Shown here one piece after another: positions 6,178 through 12,702 of a stretch of 16,246 nt of DNA (position 1 is its first letter; each line of letters starts with the position of its first letter). The notes below the pieces were generated by a model. That model had not been told where the DNA came from and ran no database searches. It saw only the letters and a program-made list of their open reading frames with translations. Source of the stretch: JAAFIP01 sp043777795 (GTDB lineage: Bacteria; Pseudomonadota; Gammaproteobacteria; Burkholderiales; Burkholderiaceae_C). The translations under genes were made by a program, and so were the position numbers. The stretch covers positions 1 through 16,246 of the forward strand of contig JAYWHJ010000344.1 of the NCBI GenBank assembly GCA_043777795.1, given 5' to 3'.

Positions 6178-7644
6178 TCAACGGCTATCGCGGTCACGGG
6201 TGCGGCTGGCATCGCGCGAACGGGGATCGGGCACGGTGGGCAGCACAGGTGCTGCGCCAGCAGCTGCGGAGCTGGTAGCGCTAGGTACTGTCAAAATGTC
6301 AGCGCCCGGGTTGGACGACATTTGCATAATTTTGTCGAGCGGCAAATACAAAAGATTGTTGCCCTGCTTGGAGTCCACCATCACTTTGGTGACGCCGCTG
6401 TAGATTTGCTGCATGGCATCGGTGTACATGCGGTCACGTGTGACCTGGGGTGCTTTTTGGTACTCTGCGTACACCGATTTAAAGCGCTGCGCATCACCTT
6501 CTGCGCGGGCAACCACGTTGGATTTGTAGCCGTCTGCCTCTTCCTTCAGACGAGCGGCGGTACCTTTAGCGCGCGGCACCACGTCGTTCGCATAAGCTTG
6601 GCCTTCGTTTTTCAGGCGGTCACGGTCTTGGCCGGCTTTGAGTGCATCGTCAAACGCAGCCTGCACAGGCTCGGGCGGTTGCACGTTTTGGATGTTCACA
6701 GTCTGGATCAAAATGCCGGTCTTGTAACGGTCTAGCTGCGCCTGCACGCTTTTCACTACGTCGCGCTGGATGGATTCGCGGTCTTTGTTCAGCACCGTGT
6801 CCATCGTACCTTTGCCCACCACTTCGCGGATGGCGGACTCTGCGGCTTTGGTCACTGCGTCATCCGGGTTACGGTTTTGGAACAGGTAGTCGGCTGCGCT
6901 CTTCAGCCGATACTGGATGGTGAACTTAATGTCCACAATGTTCTCGTCTTGCGTGAGCATGGACGATTCTTTCAGGCCGGTGGCTTGGGCACCGCTACTG
7001 CGACCAATCTCGACCGAGCGCAACTGAGTGAGCGCCACCGTTTCGTGCCGCTCGATGGGGTACGGCATACGCCAGTTAAAACCGGCCTCGCGTGTGCCCT
7101 TGAGCTCACCAAATCGGGTGATCACCGCCTGCTGGCCTTCTTGCACAATGAAAAAACCTGTGCCGAGCCATATGAGGGCGGCGATGAGTGCGATCAAACC
7201 TACACCAATGCCAGCGGACTTCATATCGGGCTGAAAGCCGCCTCCTGAGCCACCACCACCACTGCCACCTTGGTTATGCCGGTTCCAGTCGGTAGGCTGG
7301 TTGTTACCGCTGGGCTTCTTGCCGCCAAACAGGCCATTAAGTTTTTTGTTGAAATCGCGCCACAGCTCGTCCAGATCGGGCGGGCCTTGGTTCGGGCCTT
7401 TGGAGCCGCCACCTTGCCCAGCGCTACCGATGGGGCGCACGTTGGAAGGCTCCGGTGCCGGTGCAGAGCTCGGCGCCGAAGCGGGAGCAGCATCAGGCGC
7501 GGGCGCAGCGCTCTCCCCACCCGATGCAGGCTTATCGTCACTGCGGCCCCATTTGCCATCATTGAGGTTAAACATGCCGCGCAGGCCGCGTGCGATGGCA
7601 GCAGGTAGCGCGCTGAGGCCGGAGGAAATAACAATGGGGTTCAT
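6178..7644 (-). CDS. hflK: HflK, SPFH-domain modulator of FtsH
   Basis: A 488-residue inner-membrane partner of HflC. The cytoplasmic N-terminus is long (about 144 residues), with an Ala/Pro-rich stretch (about 38-88), the conserved PPDLDELWRDFNKKLNGLFGG element (88-108) and a Gly-rich run (127-137). A transmembrane segment spans about 145-167. The SPFH domain starts FIVQEGQQAVITRFGE (165-180) and is followed by helices with AKGTAARLKEEADGYKS. This is longer than E. coli HflK (about 420), mostly in the N-terminal linker. The start is uncertain. The ATG at 7642-7644 fits the 19-base spacing from hflX but lacks a ribosome binding site. An internal ATG at 7573-7575 opens MFNLNDGKWGR, which resembles the usual HflK N-terminus. 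Confidence 0.94.
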   Translation of the reverse strand: MNPIVISSGLSALPAAIARGLRGMFNLNDGKWGRSDDKPASGGESAAPAPDAAPASAPSSAPAPEPSNVRPIGSAGQGGGSKGPNQGPPDLDELWRDFNKKLNGLFGGKKPSGNNQPTDWNRHNQGGSGGGGSGGGFQPDMKSAGIGVGLIALIAALIWLGTGFFIVQEGQQAVITRFGELKGTREAGFNWRMPYPIERHETVALTQLRSVEIGRSSGAQATGLKESSMLTQDENIVDIKFTIQYRLKSAADYLFQNRNPDDAVTKAAESAIREVVGKGTMDTVLNKDRESIQRDVVKSVQAQLDRYKTGILIQTVNIQNVQPPEPVQAAFDDALKAGQDRDRLKNEGQAYANDVVPRAKGTAARLKEEADGYKSNVVARAEGDAQRFKSVYAEYQKAPQVTRDRMYTDAMQQIYSGVTKVMVDSKQGNNLLYLPLDKIMQMSSNPGADILTVPSATSSAAAGAAPVLPTVPDPRSRDASRTRDRDSR

Positions 7645-7663
7645 GTGAGGAAGTGGTTTAACT

Positions 7664-8884
7664 CTATTTTACGCGTGGTGATGAGTGCATTGTGCCTAAT
7701 ACTGAAGGCGCATCCAAGTTTGGCCCGAATTGTGTGTCATCTTGTGGGGCTGCTAGCCCACTTTCTGTTGCAAATTCGCCCTGCCCCACCGCATGACTGG
7801 CACCTTTGACCACACTCGCCCGCTCGGCCAGCAACTCACGCAAGCCATGTACACCCAGGCCATCACGGGCGCTGACGAACACGCGTGCGTGGGAGATGCC
7901 GTCTAGTTCATACATATCGCGCAAGTGCAGGGGCCAGCGCTCTTTTTCAATGGCGTCGAGCTTATTGAACACCAGCACCTGGGGCACTGTGGCAGCGCCG
8001 ATCTCTTCCAACACGCGCTGCACTTCGCTGATTTGCTCAGTAAAGTTGGGGTTAGCGGCGTCCACCACATGCAGCAGCAAGTCAGCTTCAGCGGCTTCTT
8101 GCAGCGTGGCCTCAAACGCATCAATCAAACCATGCGGCAAGTCGCGGATAAACCCGACTGTGTCTGACAAGCTTACAGATTGTGTGGCATCGCCCAGATA
8201 CAGCGAGCGCGTGGTGGTGTCCAGCGTGGCAAACAATTGATCGGCCACATAGGCCTTGGCTTTCACCAAGCTGTTGAACAAGGTAGATTTACCCGCATTG
8301 GTATAGCCCACTAGCGAAATGCCAAAGTGGTTATTGCGTCCGCGCTGACGACGCTGGGTACCACGCTGCTTTTTGACCTGCTCAAGCCGTGCTTTGGTGC
8401 GCTTGATGGTCTCGCCAATCATGCGACGATCCAGCTCGATTTGCTTCTCACCGGGGCCACCGCGTGCGCCCACGGCACCGCGCTGGCGCTCCAGGTGGGT
8501 CCAGCGGCGTACCAAGCGGGTAGACAGGTATTGCAGGCGCGCCAGCTCAACTTGCAGCTTGCCTTCATGGCTTCGGGCGCGCTGGGCAAAAATCTCCAGG
8601 ATCAGCAGGGTGCGGTCATTCACTGCCAAGCCGATATGGCGCTCCAGGTTGCGTTGCTGAGCGGGGCTGAGGGACTGGTCAAACAGTATCTCGGTCGCGC
8701 CGCAAGCTTCAGCGAGTGCTTTGATCTCGTCGGCTTTGCCTGTTCCTATGAACAGCGCCGCATCAGGGGCTTTGCGTTTGCAGGTGATGCGCTGCACAGG
8801 CGTGAGGCCTGCTGTTTGTGCCAGCAGGCCGAGCTCTTCTAGCTCGGCGTCAAAGTTGGGGAGCCCCAGGTCAACGCCCACCAA
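7664..8884 (-). CDS. hflX: HflX, ribosome-associated GTPase
   Basis: A 406-residue Obg-HflX superfamily GTPase. Family members bind the 50S subunit and split or rescue stalled ribosomes under stress. The N-terminal HflX domain contains ALFIGTGKADEI (43-54) and the conserved GARGGPGEKQIELDRR (139-154). The G domain has the P-loop GYTNAGKST (193-201), DTVGF (241-245) and NKLD (307-310). No in-frame ATG exists between the upstream stop and the conserved VGVDLGLPNFD, so the start must be TTG at 8882-8884, the next codon GTG, or a rarer codon upstream. No clear ribosome binding site helps the choice. Residues about 357-406 form a low-complexity tail not expected in the family core. It lies 25 bases after hfq and 19 before hflK. 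Confidence 0.92.
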   Translation of the reverse strand: MVGVDLGLPNFDAELEELGLLAQTAGLTPVQRITCKRKAPDAALFIGTGKADEIKALAEACGATEILFDQSLSPAQQRNLERHIGLAVNDRTLLILEIFAQRARSHEGKLQVELARLQYLSTRLVRRWTHLERQRGAVGARGGPGEKQIELDRRMIGETIKRTKARLEQVKKQRGTQRRQRGRNNHFGISLVGYTNAGKSTLFNSLVKAKAYVADQLFATLDTTTRSLYLGDATQSVSLSDTVGFIRDLPHGLIDAFEATLQEAAEADLLLHVVDAANPNFTEQISEVQRVLEEIGAATVPQVLVFNKLDAIEKERWPLHLRDMYELDGISHARVFVSARDGLGVHGLRELLAERASVVKGASHAVGQGEFATESGLAAPQDDTQFGPNLDAPSVLGTMHSSPRVK

Positions 8885-8909
8885 TACGACCGATGCGGTC
8901 GTTGAATCT

Positions 8910-9179
8910 TCACTGTGCAGGAGAGGCTCCTGGTGCAGCGTCTTCTTCGGTATGCACGTTGGTAAATGCTACTGCACGACCGGGGACAATGGTGGAAATT
9001 GCATGCTTGTAGACCATTTGCGTGACGGTGTTGCGAAGCAGCACAACATACTGGTCAAAGGACTCAATTTGTCCTTGCAGCTTGATACCGTTCACCAGGT
9101 AAATCGACACGGGCACGTGCTCGCGGCGCAATTGGTTTAAGAACGGGTCTTGTAAAAGTTGGCCTTTGTTGTTGCTCAC
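8910..9179 (-). CDS. hfq: RNA chaperone Hfq
   Basis: An 89-residue Sm-like protein that forms hexamers and pairs small RNAs with mRNAs. The sequence GQLLQDPFLNQLRREHVPVS leads into the Sm1 motif (VNGIKLQGQIESFDQYVVLL) and the Sm2 motif YKHAISTIVP. The proximal-face residues QDPFLN and the YKHA lysine-histidine pair are intact. I chose the GTG at 9177-9179 because it gives the standard MSNNKGQLLQ N-terminus and has GGAG six bases upstream. A TTG at 9195-9197 would add six residues, but the GGAG would then be inside the gene. The C-terminal tail after the Sm core is short and acidic (HTEEDAAPGASPAQ), as usual in betaproteobacteria. hflX follows by 25 bases. Confidence 0.97.
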   Translation of the reverse strand: MSNNKGQLLQDPFLNQLRREHVPVSIYLVNGIKLQGQIESFDQYVVLLRNTVTQMVYKHAISTIVPGRAVAFTNVHTEEDAAPGASPAQ

Positions 9180-9230
9180 GATATTCTCCGTGTTCAAGAG
9201 TGAGTTGATTAAAATTAAATACGACTCTCG

Positions 9231-9259
9231 AACATACCATAGACTTCTGTAAAAACCAA
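9231..9259 (-). promoter_or_regulatory. Candidate hfq promoter
   Basis: In the AT-rich 115-base gap between der and hfq, the minus strand has TTGGTT (9254-9259), a 17-base spacer, and TATGTT (9231-9236). TGG directly before the -10 gives an extended TGn motif. The -10 matches the sigma70 consensus at four of six positions and the -35 at three of six. The predicted start would leave a leader of about 45 bases. A second AT-rich patch nearer the gene (about 9208-9219) could hold another -10. This is pattern matching by eye and is not proof of activity. Confidence 0.42.
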
Positions 9260-9294
9260 AAAGTTCAGCGAAAGCCAGTGACCGTTGGAGGTTT

Positions 9295-10626
9295 TTAGTC
9301 TTTGTCAGCGTAGGGGTTGCTGGACGACTTCATCTCAACACGCATCGGCGTACCGGTGAGATCAAAGGCTTTGCGAATCCGGCCTTCCAAATATCTTTTG
9401 TAGGAATCCGTAACACCTTCCAGCGAATTGCCATGCACCACCACGACCGGCGGGTTCATGCCGCCTTGGTGGGCATAGCGCGGCTTGGGGCGGAACATGC
9501 CCGAGCGCTGGGGAGCCTGGAACTGCACGGCCTCCATCAGCAAGCGGGTGAGCACTGGGGTAGACATTTTGCAAGTGGCCGACTTGTGCGCCTGCGCGAT
9601 GGACTTCCACACGGGCGCCAAACCCTGACGTTTGGTGGCCGAAATCATATGGATGTTGGCAAACTTCAAGAAGCTCAAACGCAGCTCGATAGAGCGGTTT
9701 AGCAACTCGCGCTGGTAGCTGTCTACCGCGTCCCATTTGTTCACTGCCACCACCACCGCGCGGCCTGAATCGAGAATGTAGCCAGCGATGTGGGCGTCTT
9801 GGTCCGTCACTCCTTGGGTAGCGTCGAGCAGCAGCAAGACGACGTTGGCAGACTCAATGGCCTGCAAAGTTTTAACGACGGAGAATTTTTCGATCGCTTC
9901 AAACACCTTGCCTTTGCGGCGAATGCCTGCGGTATCGATCAGCTCGAACAGCACGCCGTCGCGCTCAAATGGCACGCTGATGGCGTCGCGCGTAGTACCG
10001 GGCATGTCAAAGGCAACCAAGCGCTCCTCGCCCAGCCAAGTGTTGATCAAGGTGGATTTGCCGACGTTGGGACGGCCAGCGACAGCCAGCTTGATCGCCC
10101 CACTGTCTGCGATAGCCTCTTCTTCCGCATCCAGGTTCAGCGGTGCAAACGCCAAGTCCAGAAGCTCTTTCATACCCTGCCCGTGCGAGGCAGAAATGGG
10201 CATGACATCGCCTAGACCCAAGGCGTAAAAATCCGATACCTGGTGGCCTTCTTTAAGGCCTTCGGCCTTGTTAGCTGCCAGCAGCGTGGGCTTGCCCAGC
10301 TTGCGCAGGTAGTTGGCAATATCGTAGTCTTGCGCGCTGATGCCTTCGCGGGCATCGACCACAAAAATAACTACATCAGCCTCAGCCACCGCCTGGCGGG
10401 TTTGCTTAGCCATTTCTTTGTATATGCCGCTCTCGGCTGTAGGCTCAAATCCCCCCGTGTCGATCACGATGTACTCGTGCTTGCCCTGCTTGCCATTGCC
10501 GTAATGGCGGTCGCGCGTGAGGCCCGCAAAGTCGGCCACGATGGCATCGCGCGACTTGGTTAAGCGGTTAAAAAGGGTCGATTTGCCGACGTTGGGACGG
10601 CCGACTAATGCCAACACTGGTTTCAT
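9295..10626 (-). CDS. der: Ribosome assembly GTPase Der (EngA)
   Basis: A 443-residue protein with two tandem G domains and a C-terminal KH-like domain, needed for maturation of the 50S subunit. The first P-loop is GRPNVGKST at 9-17 with DTGGF at 56-60 and NKAEG near 119-123. The second P-loop, GRPNVGKST, is at about 184-192, with DTAGIR and NKWD further on. The C-terminus has the typical RYAHQGGMNPPVVVVHGN and LTGTPMRVEMKSSSNPY segments. I chose the ATG at 10624-10626 (MKPVLALVGRPNVG) over an in-frame start at 10677. The longer form would add 17 unrelated residues and overlap the end of bamB. The gap from bamB is 19 bases, so the genes are likely cotranscribed. Confidence 0.97.
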   Translation of the reverse strand: MKPVLALVGRPNVGKSTLFNRLTKSRDAIVADFAGLTRDRHYGNGKQGKHEYIVIDTGGFEPTAESGIYKEMAKQTRQAVAEADVVIFVVDAREGISAQDYDIANYLRKLGKPTLLAANKAEGLKEGHQVSDFYALGLGDVMPISASHGQGMKELLDLAFAPLNLDAEEEAIADSGAIKLAVAGRPNVGKSTLINTWLGEERLVAFDMPGTTRDAISVPFERDGVLFELIDTAGIRRKGKVFEAIEKFSVVKTLQAIESANVVLLLLDATQGVTDQDAHIAGYILDSGRAVVVAVNKWDAVDSYQRELLNRSIELRLSFLKFANIHMISATKRQGLAPVWKSIAQAHKSATCKMSTPVLTRLLMEAVQFQAPQRSGMFRPKPRYAHQGGMNPPVVVVHGNSLEGVTDSYKRYLEGRIRKAFDLTGTPMRVEMKSSSNPYADKD

Positions 10627-10645
10627 GGGTTGGCTTCTGTAAAAA

Positions 10646-11824
10646 TTATTCGGGCGCAAAACCGTAGATGCCGCCATTGCGGGTCACCACGATCAAATTG
10701 CCGGCGGCCAGCACGGGGCTAGCGGCGATGGCGGAGTTGTCGGTGCTCAGGCGGTTCAGAGCTGAGCCATCTTCACGGGAGAGTAAATGCACCAAGCCAG
10801 TGCTATCGCCAATCACCACGGTCCGGCCCACCACCAAAGGGGCAGTGAGGTAGCGGTACTGCAGACGCTCGGTGACCCAGGCGCGCTCGCCATCGGCCAT
10901 GCGCCAAGCCACCACTTTGCCATCGCTCTCGGTACCGACTACCAAGCGGTCATCGCCGTGCACTCCTTCAGCGCCATTGGCAACTTTGCTCCAAAGCAAA
11001 ATGCCGCGCGCGGCGTTCACGCAGCCCACGGCAGCCTGAAAGGCGCGTGCGCAGACGATATCGCCAGCGCGGTTGGTACGGCCCACCAGATCCACCAATC
11101 GCTCCACTTCGTTGGTGCCGCGCGGCGAAGCGATGGGCGCCTCCCAACGCACGCTGCCGTTGTTGGGGTTCAACCCGACCAAACGGCCCGCCAAACCCAC
11201 CACCAAAGTGTCGCCCACAGCCAGAATGGTGCCCGGTTGCTTGAGCACCAAAGGTTCGCCCGGGCGCTGCTGCACCCACAGTTTGCGACCTGTAGCGCCG
11301 TCCAGCGCGGTCACCGAACGATCCGCCGCCAATGCAAACACCCGACCACCGGCCACCAAAGGAGCAGTGAACGACTGAGCGGGCAGCTTGACGCGCCACA
11401 ATTCTTTGCCGCCGTCCAGGGCCACCACTTCGTTGCTGCGGGTGATGACGGCGGTCAACTTGCCGTCGCTCCCCGCGCCAGTAGCCAAAGCCCCGCCTGC
11501 TGTGGCGCGCCATTGGTCTTTGCCGGTAGCTGCGTCCAGAGCGGCCACCGTACCGTCGTTGGAGGCAAAAATAATGCTCGTGCCCACCACCACTGGGGCT
11601 GCGCCAGCGGGCACTTCCCCAATACGGTTGGTCCAAGCTTGGCGCACACCGAGCAAGGCGGTATTGGCACCCAACTCAGCCGGTAAGGGGCGTTTGGATC
11701 CGCTAGAGCATGCCGACAGCAGCGTAGAGGTCGCTACTATAACGATAGCTGCTCTCGCAATATTCCATTTGGCTAGAGGCCTGAAATGCTTAAAAATAGA
11801 GCTTGAGCGCAGGGCTGAAGGCAT
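10646..11824 (-). CDS. bamB: Outer-membrane assembly lipoprotein BamB
   Basis: A 392-residue lipoprotein subunit of the BAM complex, which inserts beta-barrel proteins into the outer membrane. The lipobox is LSAC at 36-39, so the mature protein starts at Cys39. After it come repeated PQQ-like propeller blades, each with a pattern like VAALDAATGKDQWR, VTALDGATGRKLW and LVGLNPNNGSVRWE. The ATG at 11822-11824 shares its A with the yfgM stop (TAATG), pointing to translational coupling, and GGGGAT lies nearby upstream. The signal peptide is unusual: residues about 11-31 (FKHFRPLAKWNIARAAIVIV) are encoded by a copy of the dispersed repeat. The signal still has a basic n-region and a hydrophobic core, so export is probably intact. 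Confidence 0.95.
   Translation of the reverse strand: MPSALRSSSIFKHFRPLAKWNIARAAIVIVATSTLLSACSSGSKRPLPAELGANTALLGVRQAWTNRIGEVPAGAAPVVVGTSIIFASNDGTVAALDAATGKDQWRATAGGALATGAGSDGKLTAVITRSNEVVALDGGKELWRVKLPAQSFTAPLVAGGRVFALAADRSVTALDGATGRKLWVQQRPGEPLVLKQPGTILAVGDTLVVGLAGRLVGLNPNNGSVRWEAPIASPRGTNEVERLVDLVGRTNRAGDIVCARAFQAAVGCVNAARGILLWSKVANGAEGVHGDDRLVVGTESDGKVVAWRMADGERAWVTERLQYRYLTAPLVVGRTVVIGDSTGLVHLLSREDGSALNRLSTDNSAIAASPVLAAGNLIVVTRNGGIYGFAPE
11733..11792 (+). repeat. Dispersed repeat copy C inside bamB signal-peptide codons
   Basis: A 60-base element, GCTACTATAA then ATAGCTGCTCTCGCAATATT and CCATTTGGCTAGAGGCC, ending CTTA. Aligned with the intergenic copy at 2212-2273, the central 30 or so bases differ at only a few positions and the total length differs by two. 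On the minus strand it encodes about residues 11-31 of BamB with no stop codon in that frame. The element therefore supplies the n- and h-regions of the lipoprotein signal peptide, while the lipobox itself lies just outside it. Confidence 0.72.
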
Positions 11825-12642
11825 TATTTTTTATCCCCAGTCGCAGCGGGCTCAGATTTAGTCGCGCCGGGCGTGATGGTCATCGCCCCAGCAGAAGCTG
11901 CTCCAGCGGGTGCCGCAACAGCGTCTTTAGCGACTGCATTCACTGGCGCAGTCATCGGAGCAGGAGCGGCGACAGCGGCCGCAGCCACCTTGGCAGGCGT
12001 GGGGTCGACCCCCAGAGAGTTGAGTTTGACCTCGACCAAGCGGCGGTACTCAGTGCGCTCGTCAAAGGCTTTGTAGGCCTTTTCGTATTCGGCTTTGGCT
12101 TCAGGTTTTTTGCTTTGAGCCATCAAAATGTCGCCGCGCCGATCGGCCACCAAAGCGGCAAAATCTTTAGGAAAACTGCCGTCAAGCTGTTTCCATGCAT
12201 CGTCATAGGCTTTGGCATCGACCAGCAAGGCGGCCAAACGTAGCTTGGCCACGGCTTTGTAGCTGTCGTCTGACCCTTTGTCGGCCACCCATGCCAACGC
12301 AGCTTTGGCGCCGTCCAGATTGCCTTTTTCCTGCATCTGCTTGGCAGCCAAAAGGCCTGCCTGTCCTGCGTACACAGTGCCACCGAACTTGTCCTTCATG
12401 TCGGAGAACGCACGCTCCACCTTGACTGTATCGCCAGACAGAGCGGCCAGCTCCACTTGGTCGTACATGGTGGAGGCTTGCGCTGCCTGGCTGCGCTGCC
12501 AATAGTGGTAGCCGTTATAGGCGGCGATGGAGCCAAACACCACGATCAGCGCAGAGCTGATGAGGTTGCCGTATTGCTTCCAAAAGCCCTTGAGTTGGTC
12601 AAGTTGCTCTTGTTCTTGAAGGTCTAAATGTTGAATTGCCAT
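11824..12642 (-). CDS. yfgM: YfgM-like membrane-anchored TPR protein
   Basis: A 272-residue protein with a short cytoplasmic N-terminus (MAIQHLDLQEQEQLDQLKGF), one transmembrane helix (about 25-46, GNLISSALIVVFGSIAAYNG) and a periplasmic tetratricopeptide domain (TPR_21 family). Helical repeats are seen in GQAGLLAAKQMQEKGNLDGA and AKLRLAALLVDAKAYDDAW. In E. coli YfgM partners with the chaperone PpiD and the Sec translocon. It is placed between hisS and bamB there as here. The C-terminal 65 residues or so are an Ala/Pro/Thr-rich linker absent from E. coli YfgM. The ATG at 12640-12642 lacks a strong ribosome binding site. The 60-base gap from hisS holds a short GC hairpin without a T tract. Confidence 0.9.
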   Translation of the reverse strand: MAIQHLDLQEQEQLDQLKGFWKQYGNLISSALIVVFGSIAAYNGYHYWQRSQAAQASTMYDQVELAALSGDTVKVERAFSDMKDKFGGTVYAGQAGLLAAKQMQEKGNLDGAKAALAWVADKGSDDSYKAVAKLRLAALLVDAKAYDDAWKQLDGSFPKDFAALVADRRGDILMAQSKKPEAKAEYEKAYKAFDERTEYRRLVEVKLNSLGVDPTPAKVAAAAVAAPAPMTAPVNAVAKDAVAAPAGAASAGAMTITPGATKSEPAATGDKK

Positions 12643-12702
12643 AGTGCGATTGTAGTGGGACGCCCGGGGTTGCCCCGCAAATGCCCTCGGTTGGTGAAAA
12701 CT

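Noticed and set aside
8918..8932. CAGGAG-AGG-CTCCTG palindrome at the end of hfq
   Set aside because: Six pairs with a 3-base loop inside hfq codons, with no T tract. It may be chance.
9251..9296. AAAAACC/GGTTTTT pair after der as a terminator
   Set aside because: The arms are A/T-rich, the loop is 32 bases, and the proximal arm overlaps the der stop codon. It overlaps the candidate hfq -35.
10627..10677. Upstream in-frame start for der adding 17 residues
   Set aside because: It would overlap bamB, and the added residues do not match Der, whose N-terminus is MKPVLALVGRPNVG.
10787..11686. Long open plus-strand frame opposite bamB (299 codons)
   Set aside because: It lies fully antisense to bamB, is His/Gln/Ala-rich, and is explained by GC-biased third positions of the true gene.
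12665..12677. CGGGG-TTG-CCCCG hairpin between hisS and yfgM as a terminator
   Set aside because: The loop is three bases and no T tract follows on the minus strand. It also lies inside a conserved operon.
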